The position numbers were made by a program, and so were the translations under genes. The notes under the pieces were generated by a model, which did no database searches, had not been told where the DNA came from, and was given only the letters and a program-made list of their open reading frames with translations. From NCBI RefSeq assembly GCF_013166605.1, contig NZ_JABKKF010000004.1:62001-126000 (forward strand): 64,000 nt of DNA, written 5' to 3'. The stretch is from Xylanibacter muris. GTDB taxonomy: Bacteria; Bacteroidota; Bacteroidia; Bacteroidales; Bacteroidaceae. Shown here piece by piece: positions 17,714 to 26,884 of this stretch. Each line of letters starts with the position of its first letter. Within the stretch, counting starts at the first letter, position 1.

Positions 17714-19183
17714 TTATTCATTAACTACCGGTTTGTACTTTGGAACGAGAGTCTTCATGATTGTCCAACCTATAAGGTAAGCAACGGCACAGAAGCAGAA
17801 TACAATCATGTAGCTTGCAGGCTTTCCTTCAAAACCGAAGAATGTGAATGCGCTTCCCTGATTCTCTGCGTATGTGAACAGCTTGCCGGAACCGTAATTA
17901 ATTAAGAATGATGCGATACCGCCCACCATTGCGCCTATACCTGTGATTGTCGCGATGGTGCTCTTCGGGAACATGTCACCGACGGTGGAGAAGAGGTTTG
18001 CCGACCACGCCTGGTGTCCGGCTCCTGCAAGTCCGATGATTATTGCAGGCCACCATGCCGGATCAATCGGAGAGCCGCTCCAGTCAGCCAACGGCTGGGC
18101 GAACATTGCAAATATGGGGAAGAACGCAAACAGAAGCATGGCGCGCATACGGCCCGCATAGGCTCCCATCCCTTTTTTCTCTACAAAGTATTTTGGCAGG
18201 TAACCACCGAAAATAGACAGAACGGTTACGATGGCGTAAAGCACGAATATAAGCGCCTGCCCCATTGTTGACGATGATTTATAGCCAAACTGGTCTGAGA
18301 AATATGCAGGAGCCCAAAACAGGTAGAACCACCATACACCATCGGTCATGAACTTTCCTGCCACGAACGCCCATGTCTGACGGAAAGTAAAGCATTTTAC
18401 AAAGCTTATCTGCGGACCTTCATCGTTGGCATCTTTCGGATTGATATCTTCCTCTGTGTCCTGATTGATATATGTAAGCTCTGCATCATTTACATGTGAA
18501 GACTTGTTTGGCTTTTCATACAAGAACACCCATCCGGCCATCCATACAAAGCCAAGGGCACCTATAATGATGAATGCCATTTCCCATCCGAACTTCTCTG
18601 CAAGAGGCGGAATGGTGACAGGAGCTGCCAAGGCACCTACAGATGCACCTGCATTGAAAATCGATGTGGCAAAGGCACGGTCTTTTTTCGGGAAATACTC
18701 TGCCGTAACCTTGATGGCTGCAGGGAAGTTTCCTGCCTCACCGGCAGCAAGCACACTCCGGCAAAAAAGGAACAGGTAAACACTCATCGTGGCAATGGCC
18801 AAGGCCGTGGCCGAGCCTGCCTCAACGGCACGGAGGGCCTCGATGGAATCAAGTCCTTCATATTTCATTGTCACCCAACCGCAGCCGGCATGGAGACATG
18901 CGCCTAAAGACCAGATGAAGATTGCCCAAAGATAACCTTTCTTTGTGCCCATCCAGTCGATGAACTTTCCTGCGAAAAGGCAGAATACCGCATAGAGAAT
19001 CGAGAAAACACCGGTGATAATGCCGTAATCCTCGTCTGTCCAATGGAACTCAGGTGCGATGAAGTCCTTCCATGTCAAGGACAGAACCTGACGGTCCATG
19101 TAATTCACTGTTGTTGCAAAGAACAACATTGCACAAATGACCCATCTGTAATTGGTCATTTTAGTTGTTTTTAATGAATTCAT
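17714..19183 (-). CDS. MFS transporter, hexuronate (ExuT) type
   Basis: A 489-residue membrane transporter of the anion:cation symporter branch of the major facilitator superfamily. The N-terminal segment TNYRWVICAMLFFATTVNYM followed by DRQVLSLTW matches the ExuT/hexuronate type. AAGEAGNFPAAIKVTAEYFP is the conserved central signature. About twelve membrane helices can be traced, with a charged loop at about 230-260 between helices 6 and 7. Likely substrates are galacturonate or glucuronate. No uronate catabolic genes are next to it, so the substrate is inferred from family only. It is a single-gene transcript with its own promoter and terminator. Confidence 0.85.
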   Translation of the reverse strand: MNSLKTTKMTNYRWVICAMLFFATTVNYMDRQVLSLTWKDFIAPEFHWTDEDYGIITGVFSILYAVFCLFAGKFIDWMGTKKGYLWAIFIWSLGACLHAGCGWVTMKYEGLDSIEALRAVEAGSATALAIATMSVYLFLFCRSVLAAGEAGNFPAAIKVTAEYFPKKDRAFATSIFNAGASVGALAAPVTIPPLAEKFGWEMAFIIIGALGFVWMAGWVFLYEKPNKSSHVNDAELTYINQDTEEDINPKDANDEGPQISFVKCFTFRQTWAFVAGKFMTDGVWWFYLFWAPAYFSDQFGYKSSSTMGQALIFVLYAIVTVLSIFGGYLPKYFVEKKGMGAYAGRMRAMLLFAFFPIFAMFAQPLADWSGSPIDPAWWPAIIIGLAGAGHQAWSANLFSTVGDMFPKSTIATITGIGAMVGGIASFLINYGSGKLFTYAENQGSAFTFFGFEGKPASYMIVFCFCAVAYLIGWTIMKTLVPKYKPVVNE

Positions 19184-19233
19184 TTGCTATAAAGATTGTT
19201 TTTTAATATGTTTTCAGTCTATCAGTATGCTTG

Positions 19234-19264
19234 CAAAGTTAATGTTTTTTTCTTGTTTTTCAAA
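19234..19264 (-). promoter_or_regulatory. Full Bacteroidetes promoter of the ExuT-like gene
   Basis: On the minus strand, TTTG (19261-19264), a 19-base gap, then TAACTTTG (19234-19241) fit the Bacteroidetes consensus exactly. The predicted transcript starts about 45 bases before ATG 19183. Confidence 0.7.
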
Positions 19265-19438
19265 AAGATGGCTTTGATATTTTGAGGCAAAGACCTATAA
19301 AACGTGTTTTTTACACCTGTCACGACATGAATTTAATGATGGATAATCAAAAAGAAGAGCCTGCCGGGCATATTTGCAAATCCCGTCAGGCTTCACTGCC
19401 ATATCCTTCTAAAATCATTTGTTGCATTCATCCAACAT

Positions 19439-19539
19439 GTAGGGACGTGCCTTTGGCACGTGTCAGGCGGGAATCACCATCCAATGAATAAGCCCTGTTT
19501 GTAATATACACTGTAAACATCGCAAAACGATACCCCTAC
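19439..19539. repeat. REP/BIME-like inverted hairpin pair, copy 2
   Basis: Left unit 19439-19464 reads GTAGGGAC followed by the perfect hairpin ACGTGCC-TTT-GGCACGT. Right unit 19517-19539, inverted, has CATCG-CAAAA-CGAT and ends CCCCTAC. The pair fills part of the 438-base gap between the transporter promoter and the end of murF-alr. Short frames across it are repeat artefacts. Nothing else was recognised in this gap. Confidence 0.75.
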
Positions 19540-19621
19540 TCCGAGGAAGAACCAAGACATCACATAGCCCGTCTGTTTATACCGGAAACGTCCGCTTTTC
19601 TTCCTGTGGGTACAATATATG

Positions 19622-22096
19622 TCAGTCCTGATAATACACTTTTTTCACACGGCTGCTTACACCTGTGAAGACCTCGTATGGTATTGTATCAAGCGCATCT
19701 GACAGAACTGTAACAGGAAGATTGGCTCCGAAAATCTCAACCATGTCACCTTCCTTGCAGTCAATGCCTGTTACATCCACCATGGCCACGTCCATACATA
19801 TATTCCCAATGTAAGGGGCTTTCTTACCGTTCACTATACAGTAGCACCGGCCGTTGCCGAGCTTCCGGTTCAGTCCGTCGGCATATCCGATTGGTATTGC
19901 GGCGATGACACTGTCGCGGTGGAGTTTTCCCTTCCGGCTGTAACCCACGGTATCTTCCTTAGGTACGTTTCGCATTTGAAGAATCGTAGTCTTAAGTGTA
20001 CTCACTGTGCTGAGTATTCTGTTGTCGCGGCTGTCCACTCCATATAGTCCCAGCCCCAGACGGCACATGTCAAGCTGCCGTTCCGGAAAATGTTCTATTC
20101 CCGCAGAATTTGATATATGACGCAGTATCTTGTGGCTGAATGCAGCCTGAAGCCTTTCGGCTCCTGTTATGAAACGTTTGAACTGGCACTCGGAAAACGT
20201 ATCGAAGTCATCACTGTCTGCCCCCACGAAGTGCGAGAACACCGAGCGTGGTATTATGGCATTCTGATGTTTGAGCCTGTTTATAACCTCATCGATATCC
20301 GTTTCGGGATTGAAGCCGAGACGATGCATGCCCGTATCAAGCTTTATATGTACCGGGAAACCTGTCAGTCCTTCTCTTTCAGCTGCTTTTATCAAGGCTT
20401 CCATGAGTCTGAAACTGTATACTTCCGGTTCGAGGTCATAGTCAAACATGGTCTTGAAGGCAGTCATCTCCGGGTTCATTATTATGATATTACAGGTTAT
20501 GCCGTTCTTTCTTAACGTCACACCCTCATCGGCCACTGCCACTGCAAGATAGTCCACTCGGTGGTCTTGAAGGGTTTTTGCCACTTCCACGGCTCCGGCT
20601 CCGTATGCGTCGGCTTTCACCATGCACACTATTTTTGTGGAAGGTTTCATAAATGAGCGGTAGTAGTTGAGATTGTCAACCACCGCATTGAGATTTACTT
20701 CAAGTATGGTTTCATGCACTTTTTGTTCAAGCAGCTCTGTTATACGGTCGAAACCAAATGCACGGGCACCTTTTATGAGAATCACCTCATTATGAAGCTC
20801 CATGAACACATCGCTTCTCACAAACTCCTCAACAGTGTCGAAGAAATACTTCTCGTCCACCTTTATCATTTCCTTTTGTGATGCAAGCCGGCCGCCTATG
20901 CCCACAAACTTTTCCACTCCGCGTTTTACGGCAAGATCTGAGACTGTACGGCACAATATGTCGTACTGCATTCCGCTTTGACAAATGTCGCTGAGGATGA
21001 GTGTGCGACGGCGTCCTTTGTGGTCGGGACGTCTGTTCATAAAGTCGAGTGCGATGCCGAGTGAGCTGATGTCGGAATTATAAGAGTCGTTTATAAGTGT
21101 GCATCCGTGTCTTCCTTCTTTCACCTCAAGACGCATTGCCACCGGCTCAAGCCCCGACATGCGCCGGGCAAGGCTGTCTGCATCCACACCGAGGGTAAGG
21201 GCCGTACAGGCACATGCCAAAGAACATTCCACAGAGGCTTTGTCGATGAAAGGAAGCTCGTATGCTCCTGCCGTACCTTTATATATATAATGTATTAGCG
21301 TAGACGCATCTTCAGTTGTGACTGATTCGACAAACATCGCCGATTGTCTGTTCTCACGGCTCCATCCAATCTTTTCCCCCTTGAATCCCGAACATCTGAG
21401 GCAACGGCCTGCTGTATCGTCGTCAGCGTTATATACAATCACGTCTGCATCATGAAAGAGTGTAATCTTTTCCATGCATTTTTCATCTATGGAACGGAAG
21501 TTTTCCTGATGTGCCGCACCGAGCGAGGTGAGAACCCCCACAGTAGGCTGTATGATGTCGTGTAATGCCTGCATTTCCCCGGGTTTGCTTATTCCGGCCT
21601 CAAACAGTCCTACCTCCGTGTGCTCATCGAGTAGCCATACCGACAGCGGCACGCCTATCTGCGAATTATAGCTGCGCGGTGAACGGCTGACCACCATTTG
21701 CGGTGACAACAGCTGATAGAGCCATTCCTTGACCATTGTCTTGCCGTTTGAGCCTGTTATGCCCACTATTGGAATGTCAAACTCGTCGCGATGACGTTCT
21801 GCGAGTCTTTGCAGGGCTGCAAGTGTATCTACAACCTTTAGGAAATTTGCATCCGGATAGTCTGCGGAGGGATTTTCAGGAAGATGCGTAACAACAAAGC
21901 TACGTACTCCGCGACGGTAAAGTTCGGGGATATATCGGTGTCCGTCATTGCGTTCCGAAGTAAGGGAGAAAAATAAAGTCTCCTCCGGAAAGCAAAGTGA
22001 GCGGCTATCGGTAAGTATCCATCTTATATCAGCATCGGTATCTCCGATACGTCGCGCTCCGATGAGCGTGGCAACTTTCTCGATAGTATATTTCAT
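19622..22096 (-). CDS. murF-alr: Bifunctional MurF ligase / alanine racemase
   Basis: A natural fusion of two steps around D-alanyl-D-alanine in peptidoglycan synthesis. It has 824 residues. Residues 1-about 450 are MurF (UDP-MurNAc-tripeptide:D-Ala-D-Ala ligase), with the ATP loop GITGSNGKTMVKEW near residue 112 and LINDSYNSDISS. Residues about 455-824 are alanine racemase, with the PLP lysine at Lys494 in CMVKADAYGAGA, HIKLDTGMHRLGF, VGYSRKG and the C-terminal GYADGLNRKLGNG and YIGNICMDVAMVDVT. The fusion is common in Bacteroidetes. It starts 12 bases after the GSCFA gene. A possible internal promoter box (TAACTTTG on the minus strand) lies at 22117-22124, inside the end of that gene. Confidence 0.95.
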   Translation of the reverse strand: MKYTIEKVATLIGARRIGDTDADIRWILTDSRSLCFPEETLFFSLTSERNDGHRYIPELYRRGVRSFVVTHLPENPSADYPDANFLKVVDTLAALQRLAERHRDEFDIPIVGITGSNGKTMVKEWLYQLLSPQMVVSRSPRSYNSQIGVPLSVWLLDEHTEVGLFEAGISKPGEMQALHDIIQPTVGVLTSLGAAHQENFRSIDEKCMEKITLFHDADVIVYNADDDTAGRCLRCSGFKGEKIGWSRENRQSAMFVESVTTEDASTLIHYIYKGTAGAYELPFIDKASVECSLACACTALTLGVDADSLARRMSGLEPVAMRLEVKEGRHGCTLINDSYNSDISSLGIALDFMNRRPDHKGRRRTLILSDICQSGMQYDILCRTVSDLAVKRGVEKFVGIGGRLASQKEMIKVDEKYFFDTVEEFVRSDVFMELHNEVILIKGARAFGFDRITELLEQKVHETILEVNLNAVVDNLNYYRSFMKPSTKIVCMVKADAYGAGAVEVAKTLQDHRVDYLAVAVADEGVTLRKNGITCNIIIMNPEMTAFKTMFDYDLEPEVYSFRLMEALIKAAEREGLTGFPVHIKLDTGMHRLGFNPETDIDEVINRLKHQNAIIPRSVFSHFVGADSDDFDTFSECQFKRFITGAERLQAAFSHKILRHISNSAGIEHFPERQLDMCRLGLGLYGVDSRDNRILSTVSTLKTTILQMRNVPKEDTVGYSRKGKLHRDSVIAAIPIGYADGLNRKLGNGRCYCIVNGKKAPYIGNICMDVAMVDVTGIDCKEGDMVEIFGANLPVTVLSDALDTIPYEVFTGVSSRVKKVYYQD

Positions 22097-22108
22097 TTCT
22101 GAATATTT

Positions 22109-22924
22109 TTACAATGCAAAGTTAGGGTATTTTTCTGATAAATCAGCCACTTTACGCATAGTTTTATCCCAAAAGGCCTTATACTCTTCCGACTCCGCAT
22201 TGAAAGGTTTGTGCCCGATGGCATCCTTTATCGGACGCCATTCATTGATGAAGCATCTGGCGGCATCGCTGAAATATGCCTCTGAGAACAGCTGCCATAT
22301 ATATTCCACCGCCTGGTCCGACGGATGAAGCATATCCTCACGATAGAAACGGTAGTCGCGCAGTTCGTCGTTCATGATTTCGTATGCGGGAAAATATGTG
22401 CAGGCAGGATTCTCCTTCACGAGCATATCGGCAGCGAGAAGCAGTGTCGCCTTTGACAGCCGGCTTCCGTGAAATCCGTATTTCGCATATCGGATGGGGC
22501 TTACCGTTATTATTATCCGGATATTGCTATTGCGGTTCTGCAATATCTCAACAGCCTTTAAAAGGCATTTCACGCATTCATCTATCGTAAGTTCCTCCTC
22601 ATTAAAAAGCTTTTGCGGACGTTTGCGGCAATTGTCCACAATCTCACCGGTTTCCTTAAGCCTGTATATATGGTTTGTACCAAGTGTGAATATGGCTGTC
22701 TCAGGCATAAATTCCGTGTCGTCTGTCATTATCCGCTCAACGGTGTGCATTATACTTACAGGATTATACATCACACCATACGGATTCACCTTTGCACGGA
22801 ACTTATCCTCTTGAAACCTTTTTCCGAGACTGTCAGCGAAGCATGAACCTACAAAAAGCATTTCTATGTTCGGCCCTATACTGAATGTCGGCCGGGGAAT
22901 GTCTACCTTTGTTCTGAATTCCAT
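22109..22924 (-). CDS. GSCFA domain protein
   Basis: A 271-residue protein of the GSCFA family, which resembles SGNH/GDSL esterases. The name-giving motif GSCFA is at residues 26-30 (FVGSCFADSLG), where the Ser or Cys would sit at the nucleophile position. Further family segments are NPYGVMYNPVSI, FTLGTNHIYR, IITVSPIRYAKYG and the late DMLHPSDQAVEYIW, which would hold the Asp/His pair. No signal peptide is seen. It lies between fkp and murF-alr with gaps of 16 and 12 bases. The substrate is unknown; an acyl-ester function in envelope sugar metabolism is only a guess from context. Confidence 0.88.
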   Translation of the reverse strand: MEFRTKVDIPRPTFSIGPNIEMLFVGSCFADSLGKRFQEDKFRAKVNPYGVMYNPVSIMHTVERIMTDDTEFMPETAIFTLGTNHIYRLKETGEIVDNCRKRPQKLFNEEELTIDECVKCLLKAVEILQNRNSNIRIIITVSPIRYAKYGFHGSRLSKATLLLAADMLVKENPACTYFPAYEIMNDELRDYRFYREDMLHPSDQAVEYIWQLFSEAYFSDAARCFINEWRPIKDAIGHKPFNAESEEYKAFWDKTMRKVADLSEKYPNFAL

Positions 22925-22940
22925 TGTTCTGCCTATAATG

Positions 22941-25670
22941 TCAGCTTCTGCTTACCTGAAGTCCGGTCTTACTTAGCGACATATCCACAAATCTTGCATT
23001 AGGATTGTTGCGGTTGTTGTTTATTATTTGTCTTATACGCGCGGCGGCTTCAGGATCTTTTGCCACCATGTAAAGATAGCCGCCTCCCCCGGCTCCAGGC
23101 AGTTTATAGCCGAGACAAAGGTCATCGACCAGATCTGTTATGTTTTTCACTGCTACAGGATTTGTGCCCTTGTCGAGAGACTGATTCTGTGCCCATGTTC
23201 GTCTCACAAGCTGTCCCATTCTGTTGAAGTCGTTGCGCTGTATGGCCTCATACATATCCATAGTATGTGCTTTCATGTCGCGTAGCATCTCGAGCTGTGC
23301 GTTGTGGTTGAGAAACATTCTGCGCACTATTTCCGAAAGAATGTTCTTTGCGGTACGTGTTATTCCGGTATAGTACAGCAGATGACACTGGGCATATTCC
23401 TGATTGGTGTATATGTCATCCGGAAGCCATCTTACGAGTGGTGTCTGTTCGAAACCCTTGTTGGTCTGAAGCAGTTTCACACCTCCGAGGACGCCTCCGA
23501 ACTGGTCTTGCCATCCGCCTCCGGTGGTCAGCAGCTGTTCGAGAATAAGCGTGCGTTTGCATATTTCGCTTTTGTCCCAAGCCAATGAACAGAAGTCGTT
23601 GAGTGCTCCCAGCACAGTGGATGCAAGGATGCTGCTTGTGCCGAGACCGCTGCCCGCAGGTATTGCCGACAGTAGAGTGAGTTCTATTCCGCAACCGAAG
23701 TTCATCAGTTGTTCTTTCAACGACGGGTACGTGGTCTTGCAGAATTCGGGAAGGAAACCGGCCAGAACGAGTGCGGCCTTTGGTATTGAGAACGGGCTTC
23801 CCACGTGCATGAAATCGGCAAGCTGCTCGTAGGTGTCGACAACCTCAACAGCCCCGAGGTCGATGCTTCTGAGTATGATGTGATGGTCTGCACACGGGCG
23901 TATGTATGTCTGCAACGGTGGCTGTCCGTTGAGTTCTATTGCGAGGTTTATCACGTTGCCACCCTCCATCAGGCTGTAGGGCGGTGTGTCTGTCCATCCT
24001 CCGGCAATATCGATGCGCACAGGGCTGCGTCCCCATACAATCTGGTCGGCATATACCGACATGCGCGGTTCCTGGCGTTCGGAGTGTATGGTTTCGGTAA
24101 GTCCTTCACGTAAGAGTGCAAACGCTTTCTTTTCCTCATCTTTTCCATCACCTCCGTTAAGACGGTGCAGTTCCGATCGGAACATGGCGTCGTGTATGCG
24201 CTTGAGCAGCGGGGCGTCGTCAGCCAAAGGAGCCGGTTCGGCCACCGCTGCTGCGGCAAATTGCCGTGCCGCATCGTCAAGGTCAGTCTGATAGAACACA
24301 CTGTGTTCATGGTTTGCCGCAAGCTCGGCCCAGTTTCTTTTGCGGAATGCCTTGCGCTGTGCGACAAGTCTCGGCAGGTTGGCCTCGTTGGATATGTCTT
24401 CCGCACTCATCATTGTATAGCCTTCGGGTGTATTCCCACTGAGCATGCATGCAAGAACAGTTTCTATTTCTTCGATGCCGTTTACCACAGGGAAACGTTT
24501 GTCCTGCTGTTCTGCACCGGCAAACTTGTCGTCAATCATGTAGGGACGTACTATATATGAAGTGCGGCCATAAGGAATGATGTCTATACATTGTCCCGGG
24601 CTCAACCTTATATTGAAGTCGTTTTCCGGCATTCCGGTTATTATATTGTCATGAGTGACGGTCCATCCTTTTCCGACGTTACTGTTTTCTATCCATAGGT
24701 TTTTGGTTTCCGAATCAAACTTAATGTCGGTGACGGAGTTTTGTATGAATATCGAAGGATGTGGCTTCCTGCCGTGATGCATTATCTCACGTTGATCGTT
24801 GACAATGTTCTGCACCGCAAGTGTGGATGAAATCATCTCATGGCTTGTGCCGTAATGATAGAATTCTCCTCCGGGCAGGGGAACAATCTCAACTTTCAGT
24901 TCCTTCAATTCAGGATCGTCAATCAGCGGATCGGTTCCGAGACAGCATCCGAATTCCGAATACAAGTCATAGTTTATTATGTTTCCGTCTTTTTTCGAAC
25001 GCTTCATGAGAAGTTCCATTGCCTTGTCGCTAAGCATCCATACCCCGATATCGGTAAGATAGAATCCTTTCTGCAATACACCGTTGAGTGTTTCCACAGA
25101 AGGCTTCTGCAGCATTTGCTTGAGTACATTTGGCGAATGACGGTCGGAAACGAACACTCCGTGGTCGGTGGCGACAGATGCATCAAGCCATAGACCGTAG
25201 CATACCACATCCGCCTCAGGCACTGCCGGAAGTTGCTGTGCGGCGCGTATCAGGACGTCACCGCTTACTATCATGGTATTGATATTGTCGGGTGCCAGCC
25301 TCATCATTCTGTCGAACAGCGGAAGCTGAAGGTCGAGAAGGGTCTGGGACAGTTTCTGACCGCGCTCCCACCTGAACACCGGCACCGGTGTCAGTATCTT
25401 GCCAGACGGGGCGTATGCCGGCAGACGACGGCTTTGTCCTCCCGCATGGAGAATGAGACGCCGTTCGGAACTTATCCAATCCGACATGCTCATCCCCTGA
25501 CTCCTGCCCCATGCCTCATAGCACTGTTCCATTAGCCATGTAGTGCCACCGCCGCTGCCCAGTTTGCGGCCCACGGGGTCGTTGGTGCAAAAGTATTCTT
25601 CGCGTGACGTTCCTGTTATTTCGTGAAAGCACCCCACGAGGTTGGGGGGAAGTGATAATAGTTTTTTCAT
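22941..25670 (-). CDS. fkp: Bifunctional L-fucokinase / L-fucose-1-phosphate guanylyltransferase
   Basis: Salvages L-fucose to GDP-fucose, which Bacteroidales use to fucosylate capsules and surface glycoproteins. It has 909 residues, slightly shorter than Bacteroides Fkp (about 950). The N-terminal guanylyltransferase domain contains RRLILHAGGQSRRLPAYAPS and continues into a beta-helical middle. The C-terminal GHMP kinase has PVRIDIAGGWTDTPPYS, the phosphate loop IPAGSGLGTSSILAS and the closing LPGAGGGGYLYM. It heads the minus-strand set fkp-GSCFA-murF/alr. The fucose permease gene is 4.7 kb away on the other strand. Confidence 0.95.
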   Translation of the reverse strand: MKKLLSLPPNLVGCFHEITGTSREEYFCTNDPVGRKLGSGGGTTWLMEQCYEAWGRSQGMSMSDWISSERRLILHAGGQSRRLPAYAPSGKILTPVPVFRWERGQKLSQTLLDLQLPLFDRMMRLAPDNINTMIVSGDVLIRAAQQLPAVPEADVVCYGLWLDASVATDHGVFVSDRHSPNVLKQMLQKPSVETLNGVLQKGFYLTDIGVWMLSDKAMELLMKRSKKDGNIINYDLYSEFGCCLGTDPLIDDPELKELKVEIVPLPGGEFYHYGTSHEMISSTLAVQNIVNDQREIMHHGRKPHPSIFIQNSVTDIKFDSETKNLWIENSNVGKGWTVTHDNIITGMPENDFNIRLSPGQCIDIIPYGRTSYIVRPYMIDDKFAGAEQQDKRFPVVNGIEEIETVLACMLSGNTPEGYTMMSAEDISNEANLPRLVAQRKAFRKRNWAELAANHEHSVFYQTDLDDAARQFAAAAVAEPAPLADDAPLLKRIHDAMFRSELHRLNGGDGKDEEKKAFALLREGLTETIHSERQEPRMSVYADQIVWGRSPVRIDIAGGWTDTPPYSLMEGGNVINLAIELNGQPPLQTYIRPCADHHIILRSIDLGAVEVVDTYEQLADFMHVGSPFSIPKAALVLAGFLPEFCKTTYPSLKEQLMNFGCGIELTLLSAIPAGSGLGTSSILASTVLGALNDFCSLAWDKSEICKRTLILEQLLTTGGGWQDQFGGVLGGVKLLQTNKGFEQTPLVRWLPDDIYTNQEYAQCHLLYYTGITRTAKNILSEIVRRMFLNHNAQLEMLRDMKAHTMDMYEAIQRNDFNRMGQLVRRTWAQNQSLDKGTNPVAVKNITDLVDDLCLGYKLPGAGGGGYLYMVAKDPEAAARIRQIINNNRNNPNARFVDMSLSKTGLQVSRS

Positions 25671-25741
25671 AATTTGTTGCTAAAATCTGTCTTTTCCTTA
25701 AGTTGTATTTCTATACGGATATCGCATATATTTACAGATTG

Positions 25742-25749
25742 CAAATATA
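25742..25749 (-). promoter_or_regulatory. Promoter -7 box of fkp
   Basis: TATATTTG on the minus strand, 72 bases before the fkp start codon, in the gap that also holds a TCAAACATGTTTGA element. Confidence 0.4.
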
Positions 25750-25807
25750 CTCAAAAATCTTTGTTTTTACCGCAGTACAACCCTAAAATGTTGAATTTCA
25801 TCCTACC

Positions 25808-25868
25808 TTTTTCGCCATGGCAACATTCAAACATGTTTGATATTGCCCACCCGGCTTATCGAAAACGT
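25808..25868 (-). repeat. TCAAACATGTTTGA palindrome element, copy 2
   Basis: The best-preserved copy. On the minus strand it reads CGTTTTCGATAAGCC, a short gap, GGGCAATA, then TCAAACATGTTTGA (25827-25840) and GTTGCCATGGCGAAAAA. It lies directly after the nitroreductase gene, 15 bases past its stop codon. The right arm TTGCCATGGCGA also recurs in the copy at 61509-61556. Confidence 0.65.
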
Positions 25869-25882
25869 GCAGCAACACTATC

Positions 25883-26620
25883 TCACATAAACTTCTGCCT
25901 CTTCAATGCCTCAATGAATCCCTCCGACATCGCCTCACAGTCTTTCTTCGTATATCTTATATCGGTAAAAATCTGCGCAAGCGTCTCCTTATTGTTTATT
26001 CTCACAAACTCCTGATTTTCCGGAAGCGCCTCTTTTGGAGAATAATACTTATCTATATCCGCGGCAGAATAGTTTGAATATTTCTCACTGTGTATGAAAG
26101 ACTCCTCGGGCAGGCGGTCGGAAAGAGCAGGTTCCTCGGCAGGCCATCCGAGAGTGATTGTAGCCACAGGCATGACAAGCTCGGGAAGCTGTAAAGTATC
26201 TATAATCATCTGCGGCATATACACCGTTGTACCAAGAAAACAAAGTCCGAGACCTTCCTCTTCAGCCAGATTACAGAACGTCTGCGTATAAAGCAGCGCG
26301 TCTGTGGCCGCATTTATGAACGACAGCATATTGTCGTAACCCGGTTCTGCCTTACGGTTTCTGCACCAGATGCTCGTGCGGTTGTAGTCCGCACATATTG
26401 TAAGCACTACGGGAGCCTCTGTCACCATCGGCTGATTGAAATGTGCCGGTGCAAGCCTGGCTTTCATCTCATCCGAACGAGTCACCACCACGCTATACAG
26501 CTGCAGGTTACCCATTGTCTGTGTGCGTGCGGCCTCTGAAAGCAACTTGTTCAGCAACTCTTCGCCAACCTCTTTCTTTGCATATTTACGTATGCTACGT
26601 CTTGTGTTTATTGTTTTCAT
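25883..26620 (-). CDS. Nitroreductase family protein (FMN-dependent NAD(P)H oxidoreductase)
   Basis: A 245-residue flavoprotein of the nitroreductase fold. The FMN-phosphate motif RRSIRKYAKKEV is at the N-terminus, ARTQTMGNLQLYSVVV follows, and the family loop GLCFLGTTVYMP and TLGWPAEEP lie in the second half. The natural substrate is unknown; quinones and nitro compounds are typical for the family. It is a lone gene with a possible -7 box (TAAGTTTG) at 26692-26699. Similar proteins are often labelled NfsA-like, but the match here is not specific enough to use that symbol. Confidence 0.87.
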   Translation of the reverse strand: MKTINTRRSIRKYAKKEVGEELLNKLLSEAARTQTMGNLQLYSVVVTRSDEMKARLAPAHFNQPMVTEAPVVLTICADYNRTSIWCRNRKAEPGYDNMLSFINAATDALLYTQTFCNLAEEEGLGLCFLGTTVYMPQMIIDTLQLPELVMPVATITLGWPAEEPALSDRLPEESFIHSEKYSNYSAADIDKYYSPKEALPENQEFVRINNKETLAQIFTDIRYTKKDCEAMSEGFIEALKRQKFM

Positions 26621-26691
26621 TGTGTATGCTTTTTAATGTTTATCAAATAATATTCCCTGCCGGCAGAGAACACTCCACTCCTTTTGCCATG

Positions 26692-26699
26692 CAAACTTA
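26692..26699 (-). promoter_or_regulatory. Promoter -7 box of the nitroreductase gene
   Basis: TAAGTTTG on the minus strand, 72 bases before the start codon. It is about 75 bases from the oppositely directed promoter cassette of the glycosyltransferase gene. Confidence 0.4.
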
Positions 26700-26773
26700 C
26701 GGAAAAAAAGCGAGAATGACAGTCTGATAATAATGTTTTTAATTCTCAAATGTCTGTTTACCGGCTTTTTTAC

Positions 26774-26826
26774 TACCTTTGCATAGGATAAGCTGCACCC
26801 CAGCAATTTGAAGCAAGCTTCATTGC
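26774..26826 (+). promoter_or_regulatory. Repeated promoter-leader cassette upstream of the GT4 gene
   Basis: TACCTTTG (26774-26781) is a -7 box. It continues into CATAGGATA, CACCCCAGCAATTTG and AAGCAAGCTTCATTGC. The whole 53 bases closely match the minus-strand sequence at 59390-59442, upstream of the tadA-like gene. GAAGC-AA-GCTTC can form a small hairpin in the leader. The start codon follows at 26885, leaving an untranslated leader of nearly 100 bases. Confidence 0.65.
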
Positions 26827-26884
26827 ACCCGCCATACTTTATTACACATACAGCAATATCATACTATAAAAACGGAAGAATTGA

